A stretch of 64,000 nucleotides of DNA. Origin: Streptomyces sp. HB132. Lineage in GTDB: Bacteria > Actinomycetota > Actinomycetes > Streptomycetales > Streptomycetaceae. Positions 8,997 through 20,900 of this stretch are shown in pieces. The translations under genes were made by a program, and so were the position numbers. The stretch is taken from positions 1-64,000 of the forward strand of contig NZ_JAFBGA010000010.1 in assembly GCF_016909575.1 (NCBI RefSeq), read 5' to 3'. How positions within the stretch are numbered: the first letter of the stretch is position 1; each line of letters begins with the position of its first letter. The notes beneath the pieces are model-generated. The model was given only the letters and a program-made list of their open reading frames with translations. It was not told where the DNA came from and made no database searches.

Positions 8997-11900
8997 TCAG
9001 GACGACCCCAGTTCCTTGTCGATGAGCCCGAAGATCTCGTCGTCGGAGGCCGTGTCGAAGTCGAACGCGTCGTCCTCGTCGTCGATGCGGCCCGCGGGCC
9101 CCCAGGTGGAGGTCAGCGCTTCCAGCCGCGACAGCCGCGCCATGAGCTCGGTCCGCAGCTCCTCATCGGGGTCCGCGTGTGCGAACGCCGCTTCCAGCCG
9201 GTCCAGTTCGTCGGCCAGCATCAGCGGCTGCGCACCGGCGGCCGGCGTGGCGGGCCGTTCCGGGCGGAGCCGCTCGGTCAGGCACCGGGCCAGCGCGAGG
9301 GGGGTCGGGTAGTCGAAGACCAAGGTCGCCGGCAGCCGGACCCCGGTGGCGCCGACGAGCCGGTTGCGGAGCTCCACCGCCGTCAGGGAGTCGAATCCGA
9401 CGTCCTTGAACGCCTGGTCGGAGTCGATGGTCCCGGTGGAACCGTGACCGAGCACGGTCGCCGCCTCGGCGCGTACCAGCTCCAGCAGCGCGGACTCCAG
9501 ATCCGCCGCGTCCAGGCCGGTCAGTTCCTCCGTCCGGACGCGTGCCGCGTCGAAGGCGCCACCGCGTGAGCTCTTACGGGTGGCGCGCGTCAGGCCGCGC
9601 AGCAGCGGCGGTACGGCGTCGGCTTCCGTGCCGTACGCCCGTAGGTCGAGCTTGGCGGGCATCAGCTTCGCGTGTCCCAGGCGCAGTGAGGTGTCCAGCA
9701 GCGCCATGCCCTCCCGTGAGGTCAGGGCGTCCATGCCGCCGCGCCGGCCACGTTCCAGTTCCGCAGTGCCGAGGGTGCCGGTCATGGTGGAGGCCTCGGC
9801 CCACAGTCCCCAGGCGAGGGACGTCGCGGGCAGCCCCTGGGTGTGCCGGTACTGGGCCAGGGCGTCCAGGTAGGCGTTGGACGCGGCGTAGTTGGCCTGG
9901 CCGGGTGTGCCGAGGAGGCCGGACGCCGAGGAGAACAGCAGGAAGACGGCCGGTCCGGTGTCCCGGGTCAGGTCGTGCAGGTGCCATGCCGCGTCGGCCT
10001 TGGGCCGCAGCACGGTGTCCAGACGCTCGGGGGTGAGCGCCGTGAGCACCCCGTCGTCCAGCACACCCGCGGCGTGTACGACACCGGTGAGGGGCCGTTC
10101 GGCGGGGATCGCCGCGAGGACGGCCGCGAGTGCCTCGCGGTCGGCGACGTCGCAGGCGGCGAACGTCACGTGGGCGCCCAGTGCGGTGAGTTCGGCGTCC
10201 AGGGCGCGGGCCCCGGTGCTGTCCCCGCCACTGCGGCTGACCAGCACGAGGCTGCGAACACCGTGTTCGGCGACCAGGTGCCGGGCGACCAGTGCGCCCA
10301 GGGTTCCGGTGCCGCCGGTGATCAGGACGGTTCCTTCCGGGTCCAGCGGCCGTCCCTCGGCCGGTGTCTCGGCGGGGACGCGTGCCAGCCTGGGCACCCG
10401 TGCCTCACCGGCCCGGACTGCGAACTGCGCCTCCCCCGAGGCGACGGCTCGCGGCAGGGCACTTCTCGAACAGACCTCGGCGTCGATGTCGGCGAGGACG
10501 ATGCGGTCCGGGTTCTCCGACTGGGCGGCACGCACCAGGCCCCACACGGCGGCGGCGGCCGGGTCGGTGCCGGGCAGGCACGCGTCACGGGTGAGCACCA
10601 CCAGCCGTTCGGATGCGGGCCGCTCCTCGTCCAGCCAGGACCGTACGGCGTGCAGAGCCCGCCCCAGCAGGTCCCGGACCCTGCCAGGGCCTTCTCCGGC
10701 CGGCGTGTCCGTGAGGTCGACGTACTCCAGGCGCTGTGACGGATCGGAGTGTTCGGGCACCGGCACGGACGGCCAGTCGAGGTGGAACAGCCGGTCGTAC
10801 GTCGACGGCCCCGTGTGCGTCCGGTCGGCGGACACCGGGCGGAAGACAAGGGACTCGACGGACAGCACCGGCAGGCCGTCCGCGTCGGTGGCCTCCAGGG
10901 CGAAGGCGTCCGGACCCGCAGGGGTCACCTTGACGCGCAGGGCGCAGGCGCCCGAGGCGTGCAGGGTGACACCGGTCCACGCGAACGGCAGGAGGAGCGT
11001 GCCCTGTCCCATGCCGGCCAGTGCGCCGAAGCTCGCGGCGTGCAGCGCCGCGTCGAGCAGCGCGGGGTGGAGGCCGAACTGCCGTGCGTCGTCCTCGTGG
11101 TCCTTGGGCAGGGCGACCTCGGCGAAGATCTCCTCGCCACGGGTCCACACGGACCGCAGGCCCCTGAAGGCCGGCCCGTAGACGTAGCCCGCCTCCGCCA
11201 TGGAGGGGTAGAAGTGCTGGGAGTCGACGAGCCCGGCGCCCCGGGGCGGCCACTCGGCGGAGAGGGGCAGCGGTTCCGTGACGTCCTCGGCCAGCAGGCC
11301 GCCCGCGTGTCTGGTCCAGGGGGCGTCGGGGTCCGCGTCGGCGGGACGGGAATGGACGCCCACGGGACGGCGGCCGGTCGCGTCCGGTGCGGACACCGCG
11401 ACCTGCAGCTGCACGGCGGCGTGGTCGGGCAGCACGAGGGGGGTTTCGATGACGAGCTCTTCGAGCACCGGGTACCCGGCCTCGTCGCCCGCCCGCACGG
11501 CCGCCTCCACCAGCGCGGTGCCGGGCACCAGGACCTGTCCGCCCACCTGGTGGTCGGCTAGCCAGCCATGGGTGGACACGGACAGCCTGCCGGTGGCGAG
11601 CACCCCGTCGCTGTCCGGCAGCGTGACGGTGCCGCGGAGCAGCGGGTGGCCGGCGTCGGTGAGGCCGGCCGCCGCCGCGTCCGGTGTGGCACCGGCCGGG
11701 TTCAGCCAGTAGCGCCGGTGCTGGAAGGCGTACGTGGGCAGGTCGACCCTGCGTGATCCGCTGCCCTCGAACAGGGCCGCCCAGTCCACCGGCACGCCCC
11801 GGACGTGGAGCTGCGCGAGGGCGGAGACGACCGCTTGCGGTTCGGGCCTGTCGCGTCGCAGGGTCGGGACGGCGGCGACTGTGTCGCTGACGTCGCTGAG

Positions 11901-14900
11901 GCAGTCCTGGACCATCGCGGTGAGGACGCCGCCCGGGCCGAGCTCCAGGAAGGTGTCGACGCCCTGGCTGTGCAGGGTGCGTACCGCGTCGTGGAACCGC
12001 ACCGGCCGCCGCACCTGGTCGATCCAGTGGTCCGGGTCGCACAGGACGTCGGAGCCGGTCGCTTCCGGGGTGCTGGTCGACACGACGGGGATGCGGGGCG
12101 CCTCGAAGCGGAGCTTCTCCACCACCGCGCGGAACGGGTCGAGCATCGGGTCCATCAGCGGCGAGTGGAAGGCGTGGCTGACCCGGAGCCTCCGGGTCTC
12201 GGTACCGCGCGCGGTGAACTGCGCCGCCAGCTCCTGAACAGCCTGCTCGTCACCTGAGAGCACCACGGCGGACGGCCCGTTGACCGCCGCGATGCCCGCC
12301 CGGTCCTCCAGACCCGCGAGCAGGGGCAGCACCTCGTCCTCGGACGCGGCCACAGCGATCATGGAGCCACCTGCGGGCAGGGACTGCATGAGTGCCCCGC
12401 GGGCGGCGACCAGCGCGCAGGCGTCGGCCAGCGACAGGACGCCGGCGACGTGTGCGGCGGCGATCTCACCGACCGAGTGTCCGGCGACGGCGTCGGGCCG
12501 CACACCCCAGGACTCCATCAGGCGGAACAGGGCCACTTCGACGGTGAACAGGGCCGCTTGGGCCGTCGCCGTCTGTTCCAGCGGCGCGGGGTCGCTTCCC
12601 AGGAGGACGCTGTGCAGTGGCCGTTCCGAACGGGGGTCGAGCTCCGCGCACACCGTGTCGAAAGCCTCGGCGAAAGCGGGGTAGGCGTCGTACAGTTCGC
12701 GCCCCATGCCGAGACGCTGCGCGCCCTGGCCGGTGAACAGGACGGCGGTCAGGCCACCCGCGTGCGTGCCCTGCACGAGGGGTGCGGCGCTTCGGCCGTG
12801 CGCCAGCGCGCGCAGCCCGGGCAGCGGGTCCTCACCGTCGCCGGCCACGAGGACCGCGCGGTGTTCCAGGTGCGAGCGTGGGGTGAGGGAGTAGGCGACG
12901 TCGGCGGGTTCGGGAGCGTCGGGCCGCTCCAGTACGGCCACCAGGCGTGCGGCCTGTGCGGACAGAGCCTCCGGGGTACGTGCGGCGAGCAGCCACGGGA
13001 CGGCCGGCAGGGGCCTGCGCGCCTCGGGGGCGGCCGGTCCGCCGACGGGTGGCTGCTCCAGGATCACGTGCCCGTTGGTGCCACTGATCCCGAAGGAGGA
13101 CACCCCGGCCCGCCGGGGCCGGTTCAGGTCGGGCCAGTCCCGTGCCTCGGTCAGGAGCTCCACCGCGCCCGAGGCCCAGTCGATGTGCGGAGAGGGTTCG
13201 TCGACGTGCAGGGTCCGGGGCAGTACGCCGTGGCGCATCGCCATCACCATCTTGATCACACCGGCCACACCGGCTGCGGCCTGTGTGTGACCGATGTTGG
13301 ACTTGAGGGAGCCCAGCCACAGCGGCCGGCCCTCGGGCCGGTCCTGGCCGTAGGCCGCCAGCACCGCGTGTGCTTCGATCGGGTCGCCCAGCGTCGTACC
13401 CGTGCCGTGGGCCTCCACGACGTCCACTTCCGGCGCGGTGAGGCCCGCATCGGCCAGCGCCTGGCGGATGACACGCTGCTGGGACGTCCCGTTGGGCGCG
13501 GTCAGTCCGTTGCTCGCGCCGTCCTGGTTGATCGCCGTGCCGCGCACCACGGCCAGGACGGGGTGCCCCTTGCGGCGGGCGTCGGACAGTCTCTCGACGA
13601 GCAGGAGCCCGGCGCCCTCGGACCAGCCGGTGCCGTCGGCGGAGGCGGCGAAGGCACGGCATCTGCCGTCCGTGGAGAGCCCGCGTTGGCGGGAGAACTC
13701 GACGAAACCGTCGGGGGTGGCCATGACGGTCACCCCGCCCGCCATCGCCAGGTCGCATTCGCCCGAGCGCAGCGCCTGGGCGGCCATGTGTAGGGCGACC
13801 AGGGAGGAGGAGCAGGCGGTGTCCACCGTGACGGCGGGGCCTTCGAGGCCGAGGGTGTAGGCGACCCGGCCGGACAGCACACTGGCCGCGTTGCCGGTGA
13901 CGAAGTACCCCTCGGCTCCGCGCCGGGCCGGGCTCTGCCCCGTGCCGTAGTCCTGGTGCATGGCGCCGACGAAGACCCCTGTACGGCTGCCGTGCAGGGC
14001 CGCGGGGTCGATGCCGGCCCGCTCCACGACCTCCCAGGCCGTCTCCAGCAGGACGCGCTGCTGCGGGTCCATGGCCAGCGCCTCGCGCGGCGAGATGCCG
14101 AAGAAGGCGGCGTCGAAGTCCCCGGCCCCGTACAGGAAGCTGCCGTGCCGCACGTAGGACTTGCCGGTCCGCTCCGGATCCGGGTCGAAGAGGTTCTCGA
14201 CGTCCCAGCCACGATCGGTGGGGAAGTCGGACACGGCGTCGCCGCCGCCCTCGACGAGCTCCCACAGGTCCTCGGGCGAGGCGATGCCGCCCGGCAGCCG
14301 GGCGCTCATGGCGACGATCACGATCGGGTCGTCGTCGCGCGCCCCGCCGGGGGCGGCCTGCGCCGTGACGGCCTGTTCCCCGAGCAGCAGGCCGCGCAGA
14401 TGGGCGGCCAGGGCGGTGGGGCTAGGGTGGTCGAAGACGATCGTGGACGGCAGGGCGAGGCCCGCCTCGGCAGCCAGGCGGTTGCGCAGGTCGAGTGCGG
14501 TCATGGAGTCGAAACCCTGGTCGCGGAAGGCGCGGGTCGCGTCCACGGCGGCAGCTCCGGAGTGACCGAGCACGGCGGCGGACTGGGCCCGCACGAGGTC
14601 GAGCACCAGCCTGTCGCTCCCGGGGCCGGTGAGTCCGGCGAGGGTCCCGGCCGGCCTCGGTGTGTCGTGCTGCTCCTTCTCGTCCGTCCTCGTGCCCCGC
14701 ACCCCCGGCACATCGGCGATCAGCGGGCTGGGACGGGACATGGTGAACGCGGCGCCGAAGCGCTGCCAGTCCATGTGCGTCACGGACACGCAGGTGTCGT
14801 CGTTCTCGACGGCGCGTATCAGCGCCGAGACGGCGGTGGCGGGTTCCATCTCGCGGACACCCGCCCGGCGGAGCCGTTCGGAGGCCCCGTCGCGCGCTCC

Positions 14901-17900
14901 GAGCCCGATGCCGCCGCCCCAGGCGCCCCAGGCGACCGAGGTCGCCGTGCGCCCCTGGGCTCGGCGCCGCTCGGCGAGGGCGTCCAGGAAGGCGTTGGCC
15001 GCGGCATACGCGCTCTGGCCGCCGCCGCCCCAGACACCGGAGTTGGACGACATCAGGACGAACGCGTCCAGTGCGGCGTCCCCGAGGAGCTCGTCCAGGT
15101 GCGCGGCACCGGCCGCCTTGCCCGCGAGGACGCCGGCGAACTCCTCGGGTGTGGTGTCCGCGAGCAGGCTGTTCTGTCCCACGCCCGCGGCGTGCACCAC
15201 CGCGGTGAGCTCCCCCGGCAACGACTCGAGGAGGAGGCGCACCGAGTCCCGGTCGGCGACGTCGCACGCGCTGAGGGTCACCTGCGCCCCCGAGGCGCGT
15301 ATCTCGTCGGCCAGTCGCTCCGCCCCTGGTGCCTGCGGGCCGCGCCGGCCGGTCAGGACCAGGTGAGCGGCGCCGTCGGACGCGAGCCTGCGGGCGACCT
15401 CCGCGCCGACGCCTCCGGTTCCGCCGGTCACCAGGACGGTGCCGCGGGGGTTCCACGGGCGGACGGCGGGAGCGCCGCCCGTGGGCGCGGGCGTGAGGCG
15501 TCGGGCGAAGACCCCGGTCGGGCGGACGGCCAGCTGGTCCTCACCGTCCGTGCCGCTCAGGGCGCCGGCCAGCCGGCGCAGCGCCCGTTCGTCGAGGGTA
15601 TGGGGCAGGTCCACCAATCCGCCCCAGCGGTGCGGATGTTCCAGTGCCACGACTCTGCCGAGTCCCCACACCATCGCCTGCGCCGGGCTGGTCTCCGGGT
15701 TGTCGGGACCCGTCGCGACCGCCCCGCACGTGAGCGCCCAGAGCGGGGCGTCGACACCGCTCGTCCCGAGGGCCGCCACGAGCGCGACCGTGGCGGCCAG
15801 GCCGGCGGTGTGTGCCGGGGATCCGGCCACGGCCCGTTCGTCGAAGGCCAGCAGGGAGAGCACTCCACTGATTCCGCCGGGCTGTGCGGCTTCCTCCCGG
15901 ATGCGCGCGGCGAGCTCGCCCGCGTCGGTGTCCGGGGCGTTCACCTCCATCCGCACGCATACGGAACCACGGGTGCGCAGCCCGTCGAGGACACCGTTGG
16001 TGCGTTCGTCGGGACCGTTCGAGGCGGTGGGTGTCATCACCAGCCACCTGCCGGGCAGTTCGTCACGGGCGGAGCCGGGCAGGCGCTTCCAGGTCACCCG
16101 GTAGCGCCATGCTTCGCCGGCGGACCTCTCCCGGTGCTGCCGACGCCATGCGGCGAGCACCGGCAGCGCGTCGGTGACCGCGCCGAGCCCGTCGGCGTCG
16201 TCCTGGCCGCCCGCTGCCAGGGAAGCGGCCAGGGCCTCCAGGTCCTCGCTGTCGACGGCCTTCCAGAACGACGCCTCCAGGGGGTCCACCGGCGTTTCGG
16301 AGGCGTGGGTGCTCCGGTCCGACGACCCCTGCAGCCAGAAGCGGCGGCGCCGGAACGCGTACGTGGGAAGGTCGACGCCCGGACCCGACGACGTGGTCGG
16401 CCAGTTGACGGCCAGGCCGCGCACCCAGACCCCGGCGAGCGAGGTCAGCAGCCGCCGGGTGCCGCCGTCGTCCCTGCGCAGGGTGCCGACGACGGTGACG
16501 GCGCCGCCGCCCGCGTCCTCGGCGGTGGCCTGCACCGCCGGTACCAGGACGGGGTGTGAGCTGACCTCCACGAAGAACCCGAAGCCCTGTGCCAGGAGGG
16601 CGCGGATCGCCTCTTCCATCCTCACGGTCCCGCGGAGGTTGCGGTACCAGTAGTCGGCGTCCAGCTCGCGCGTGTCCATCCAGCGGTTGTGGACGGTGGA
16701 GTAGAACGGGATGTCCGAGCGGCGGGGGCCGATCGGCGCCAGTGCGCTCGCGAGGTCGGCCTCGATGCGCTCGACCTGGGCGGAGTGGGAGGCGTAGTCC
16801 ACGGGGATCCTGCGCACCCTGACACCCTCGGCCGTCAGGTCTCCGGCCATGGCGTCCAGTGCCTCGGGTGCTCCCGCGACGACGACGGACGACGGCCCGT
16901 TGACCGCTGCGAGGGACAGCCGTGCCCCGTACGGGGCGCCGTCCAGCCACCTGCCCGCCTCCTCGGCGGACAGGGCGACCGACATCATGCCGCCCCTCCC
17001 GGCGAGATGTTGGGCGATGGCGCGACTGCGCAACGCCACGACCCGTGCCGCGTCCGGCAGGGAGAGCGCCCCGGCGATGCAGGCCGCCGCGATCTCGCCC
17101 TGCGAATGGCCGACGACCCCGTCGGGCTCGACACCATGGGACCGCCACACCTGTGCGAGCGAGACCATGACGGCGAACGACACGGGCTGTACGACGTCGA
17201 CCCGGTCGAGGGTGGGTGCTCCGGGAACCTGCCGGACCACGTCGGACAGGGACCAGTCGACGTGCGGTGCGAGCGCTTCCGCGCACAGTGCCATGTGCTG
17301 CGCGAACACCGTCGACACGTCGAGGAGTTCGGCGCCCATCCCGGCCCACTGGGAGCCCTGGCCCGGCAGGACGAACACCACCTTGCCCTCGGTGTCGGCG
17401 GTGCCCGCGACGACAGACTTGGTGGGGCGCCCGGCGGCCACGGCGTCCAGCGCGGAGCGCGCCTCGTCGAGGTCGTCGGCCACCACGACTGCGCGCTGTT
17501 CGAGCGCGGCCCGGGTGGTCGCCAGCGCGTGGGCGACCTCGCCGAGTCCGAGTCGCGGACGGGTCGCGAGGTGCTCGCCGAGGCGCACGGCCTGGGCGGC
17601 GAGGGCCTGTCCCCCGCGCCCGGAGACCAGGAGCGGCAGGGGGCCGTGTCCCTCGCCCCCGCCCTTGTCACGTTCGCTCCCCCGGACGGTCTCGGGAACG
17701 TGCTCCAGGATGACGTGGGCGTTGGTGCCACTCACCCCGAACGAGGACACCGCCGACCGCCGGGGGCGTCCCGTCTCGGGCCAGTCGCGGGCCTCGGTCA
17801 GCAGTTCCACCGCGCCCGAGGTCCAGTCGACGTGGGGGGAGGGCGCATCGACGTGCAGGGTCCTCGGCAGCACGCCGTGCCGCATCGCCATCACCATCTT

Positions 17901-20900
17901 GATCACGCCCGCCACCCCTGCGGCGGCCTGGGCGTGCCCGATGTTCGACTTCAGGGAGCCCAGCCACAACGGGCGGTCCGCGGACCGGTCCTGCCCGTAG
18001 GTCGCCAGCAGTGCCTGCGCCTCGATGGGGTCGCCCAGGGTGGTGCCCGTCCCGTGCGCCTCGACGGCGTCCACCTCGTGGCCTTCCAGGCGGGCGTTGG
18101 CCAGCGCCTGGCGGATGACCCTGCGCTGCGCGGGTCCGCTGGGAGCGGTCAGGCCGTTGCTCGCGCCGTCCTGGTTGATCGCCGATCCACGCAGCAGTGC
18201 GAGCACGCGGTGCCCGTTGCGCTGCGCGTCCGAGAGGCGTTCGAGGAGCAGGACACCCACGCCCTCGGACCAGGAGGTGCCGTCCGCGGCCGCCGCGAAT
18301 GCCTTGCACCTGCTGTCCGGTGCCAGGGCGCGCTGGCGGGAGAACTCGATGAAGGAGCCGGGCGTGGCCATGACCGCCGCGCCTCCGGCCAGCGCCATCG
18401 AGCATTCGCCGGACCGCAGTGCCTGCGCCGCCAGGTGCATCGCCACCAGCGAGGAGGAGCACGCGGTGTCCACCGTGATCGCGGGGCCTTCGAGCCCCAG
18501 GGTGTACGCGACCCGGCCGGAGACGACGCTGCCCGCGGTGCCCGTGCCGATGTAGCCCTCGACGCCCTCGGGGGCGTCGGTGCCGTAGTCGTGGTGCATG
18601 AGCCCGGAGAACACGCCGACGTTCTCGCCGCGCAGCGATGTCGGATCGATCCCCGCCCGCTCGAAGACCTCCCACGACGTCTCGAGGATGAGGCGTTGCT
18701 GCGGGTCCATCGACAGTGCCTCGCGCGGCGAGATCCCGAAGAAGTCCGCGTCGAAGTCACCCGCGTCGGGGAGGAAACCACCCTCGCGGACGTAGGTGGT
18801 GCCATGCCGGTCCGGGTCGGGGTCGTAGAGGGCCGCGACGTCCCAGCCACGGTCGTCGGGGAACGCCGTGACACCGTCCAGGCCGAGCTCGACGAGCTGC
18901 CACAGCTCCTCGGGGGAGGTGATTCCACCGGGCAGCCGGCAGCCCATGGCGACGATGGCGACCGGTTCGTCGGACGCCACTGCGGAGGGCGTCGGCGAGG
19001 TGACGGCCGGGGCGTCGCCGAGCAGCAGTGAACGCAGGTGGCGGGCGAGGGCCACCGGAGTCGGATGATCGAAGGCGACGGTCGCCGACAGGCGCAGGCC
19101 GGTGGCCCCGGTCAGTGCGCCCCGCAGCGCGACGGCCGCGACGGAGGTGAAGCCGAGTTCCTTGAACGCCCTGTCCGCACCGACGGTTGCGCCCTCCGGC
19201 AGGTCCAGCACGCGGGCCGCGTGGGCGCGCACGAGCTCCAGGAGCACCCGTTCCCGCTCGTTGTCCGCGACGGCCAGCAGTTGTTCCCGCAGTGCCGCGC
19301 TGCCGGCCTCGTCCGGGGCGGGCGCACGCGGGGTCAACTCGATGACGCCCCGCAGTGGCGCGGGGACCTCGTCGGTGTGCAGCGTCGCGGAGTCCAGCCG
19401 CATCGGCACCAGGACCGCGTGGTCCACGGTCCGGGCGGCGTCGAACATGGCGCGGCAGTCGTGCGCGGTCAGACGGCCGACGCCGGCGGGCGTCGCCGTC
19501 CCCGTGTCTCCGTCGTACGCCTCGGAGGGCCCCCAGGCCAGGGACAGCGCGGCGTGTCCGGCGGCACGGCGGTTCTGTGCCAGTCCGTCGAGGAAGGCGG
19601 CGACAGCGCCGTGTCCGGGTGAGTCGGCCGCACCGAGGAGACCGGCCGCCGAGGAGTGGAGGACGAAGGCGTCGAGGTTAGCGTCGAGGGTCAGTTCGTG
19701 CAGGTTCAGGGCTTGGAGTGCCGCCGTGCGCAGGGGGTCGTCCCCGGTTCCCGCACCTGCTCCCGGGGTGTGCACCACAGCGGTGAGGGGGCGCTTGATC
19801 CGGGTCAGTACGTCGGCGAGCGCCGCGCGCTCCGTGAGGTCACAGGCCGCCAGCACGACCCGGGCCCCGGCCCGGGTCAGCTCGGCCTCGAGCTCGACCG
19901 CGCCACGGTCGCGCGGGCCCTGTTCGCTGATCAGCAGGACGTGGCGGACGCCGTGCCCGATCACCAGGTGCCGTGCGGCCTCCGCCGCTGCGGTCCCGTC
20001 CGCACCGGTGATCAGCACCGTGCGCCGGGGGTCCGGCGCAGGTTCCCGTTCGCCGGGTGCGGGGGCGGCGGCACGGGTGAGCCTGGGCAGCAGAGCGATG
20101 CCGGAACGCACCGCGAACTGCGGTTCCGCGCCGGACAGCAGAGTGGGCAGCACCGCACCGGACCGCGCGTCGAAGACGTCCAGGTCGGCGAGGACGATGC
20201 GCCCGGGATGCTGCCTCTGGATGTCACGCAGCCGGCCCCACAGCGCTGCCTGCCACAGGTCGGGGATGTCCTCGTCGGACGCGGTGGCGACCGCCCGCCC
20301 GGTCGCGAGCAGCAGCCGGCCACCGCTGAACCGGTCGTCGGCCAGCCAGGCGTCGATGTGGTCCGTCAGCTCACGCACCACGCCGACGTCGTCGGCGGAT
20401 CCCGCGACGGGGGCGAGCACCGTGACGTCCGGGGCCGCTTCACCGGTGGCGGACGGGGCGTCCAGCAGGGCCGTCGGACCGGAGTGCTGCGACACCAGCA
20501 TGCCCTGGTCGATCAGTCCCGCGGTCAGCTCCTCCGTACCCGGGCCGACCAGCGCCCACCGGCAGGGGACCACGGGCGGCGGCGGTACCGAGGGCAGCGG
20601 GATCCAGTCCAGCCGGAACAACGACTCGTAGTGGCTGGCACCGGCCGCGCGCAGTCGCGCGGGCTGTTCGAGCAGGACGTGCCGGGTGATCTTGCCGGAC
20701 GCCGTACGGGGCACCCGGGCGATCTCGTAGAGCTCCTCGGGCACCTTGTAGTACGAGAGTTCCTTGCGGCACGCCGCGAACAGAGCCTGCGGGTCCAGCC
20801 CTTCGGGCCCGGGGACCAGGCAGGCGACCGGCACCTCACCGAGCGTCTCGTGCGGTCGGCCGACGACGGCCACGTCCGCCACGCCGGGGACCCCTCGCAG

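Noticed and set aside
7396..9312. 638-codon plus-strand frame opposite the monooxygenase
   Set aside because: High-GC antisense artefact; the minus-strand frame has intact FAD-binding motifs and a good ribosome site.
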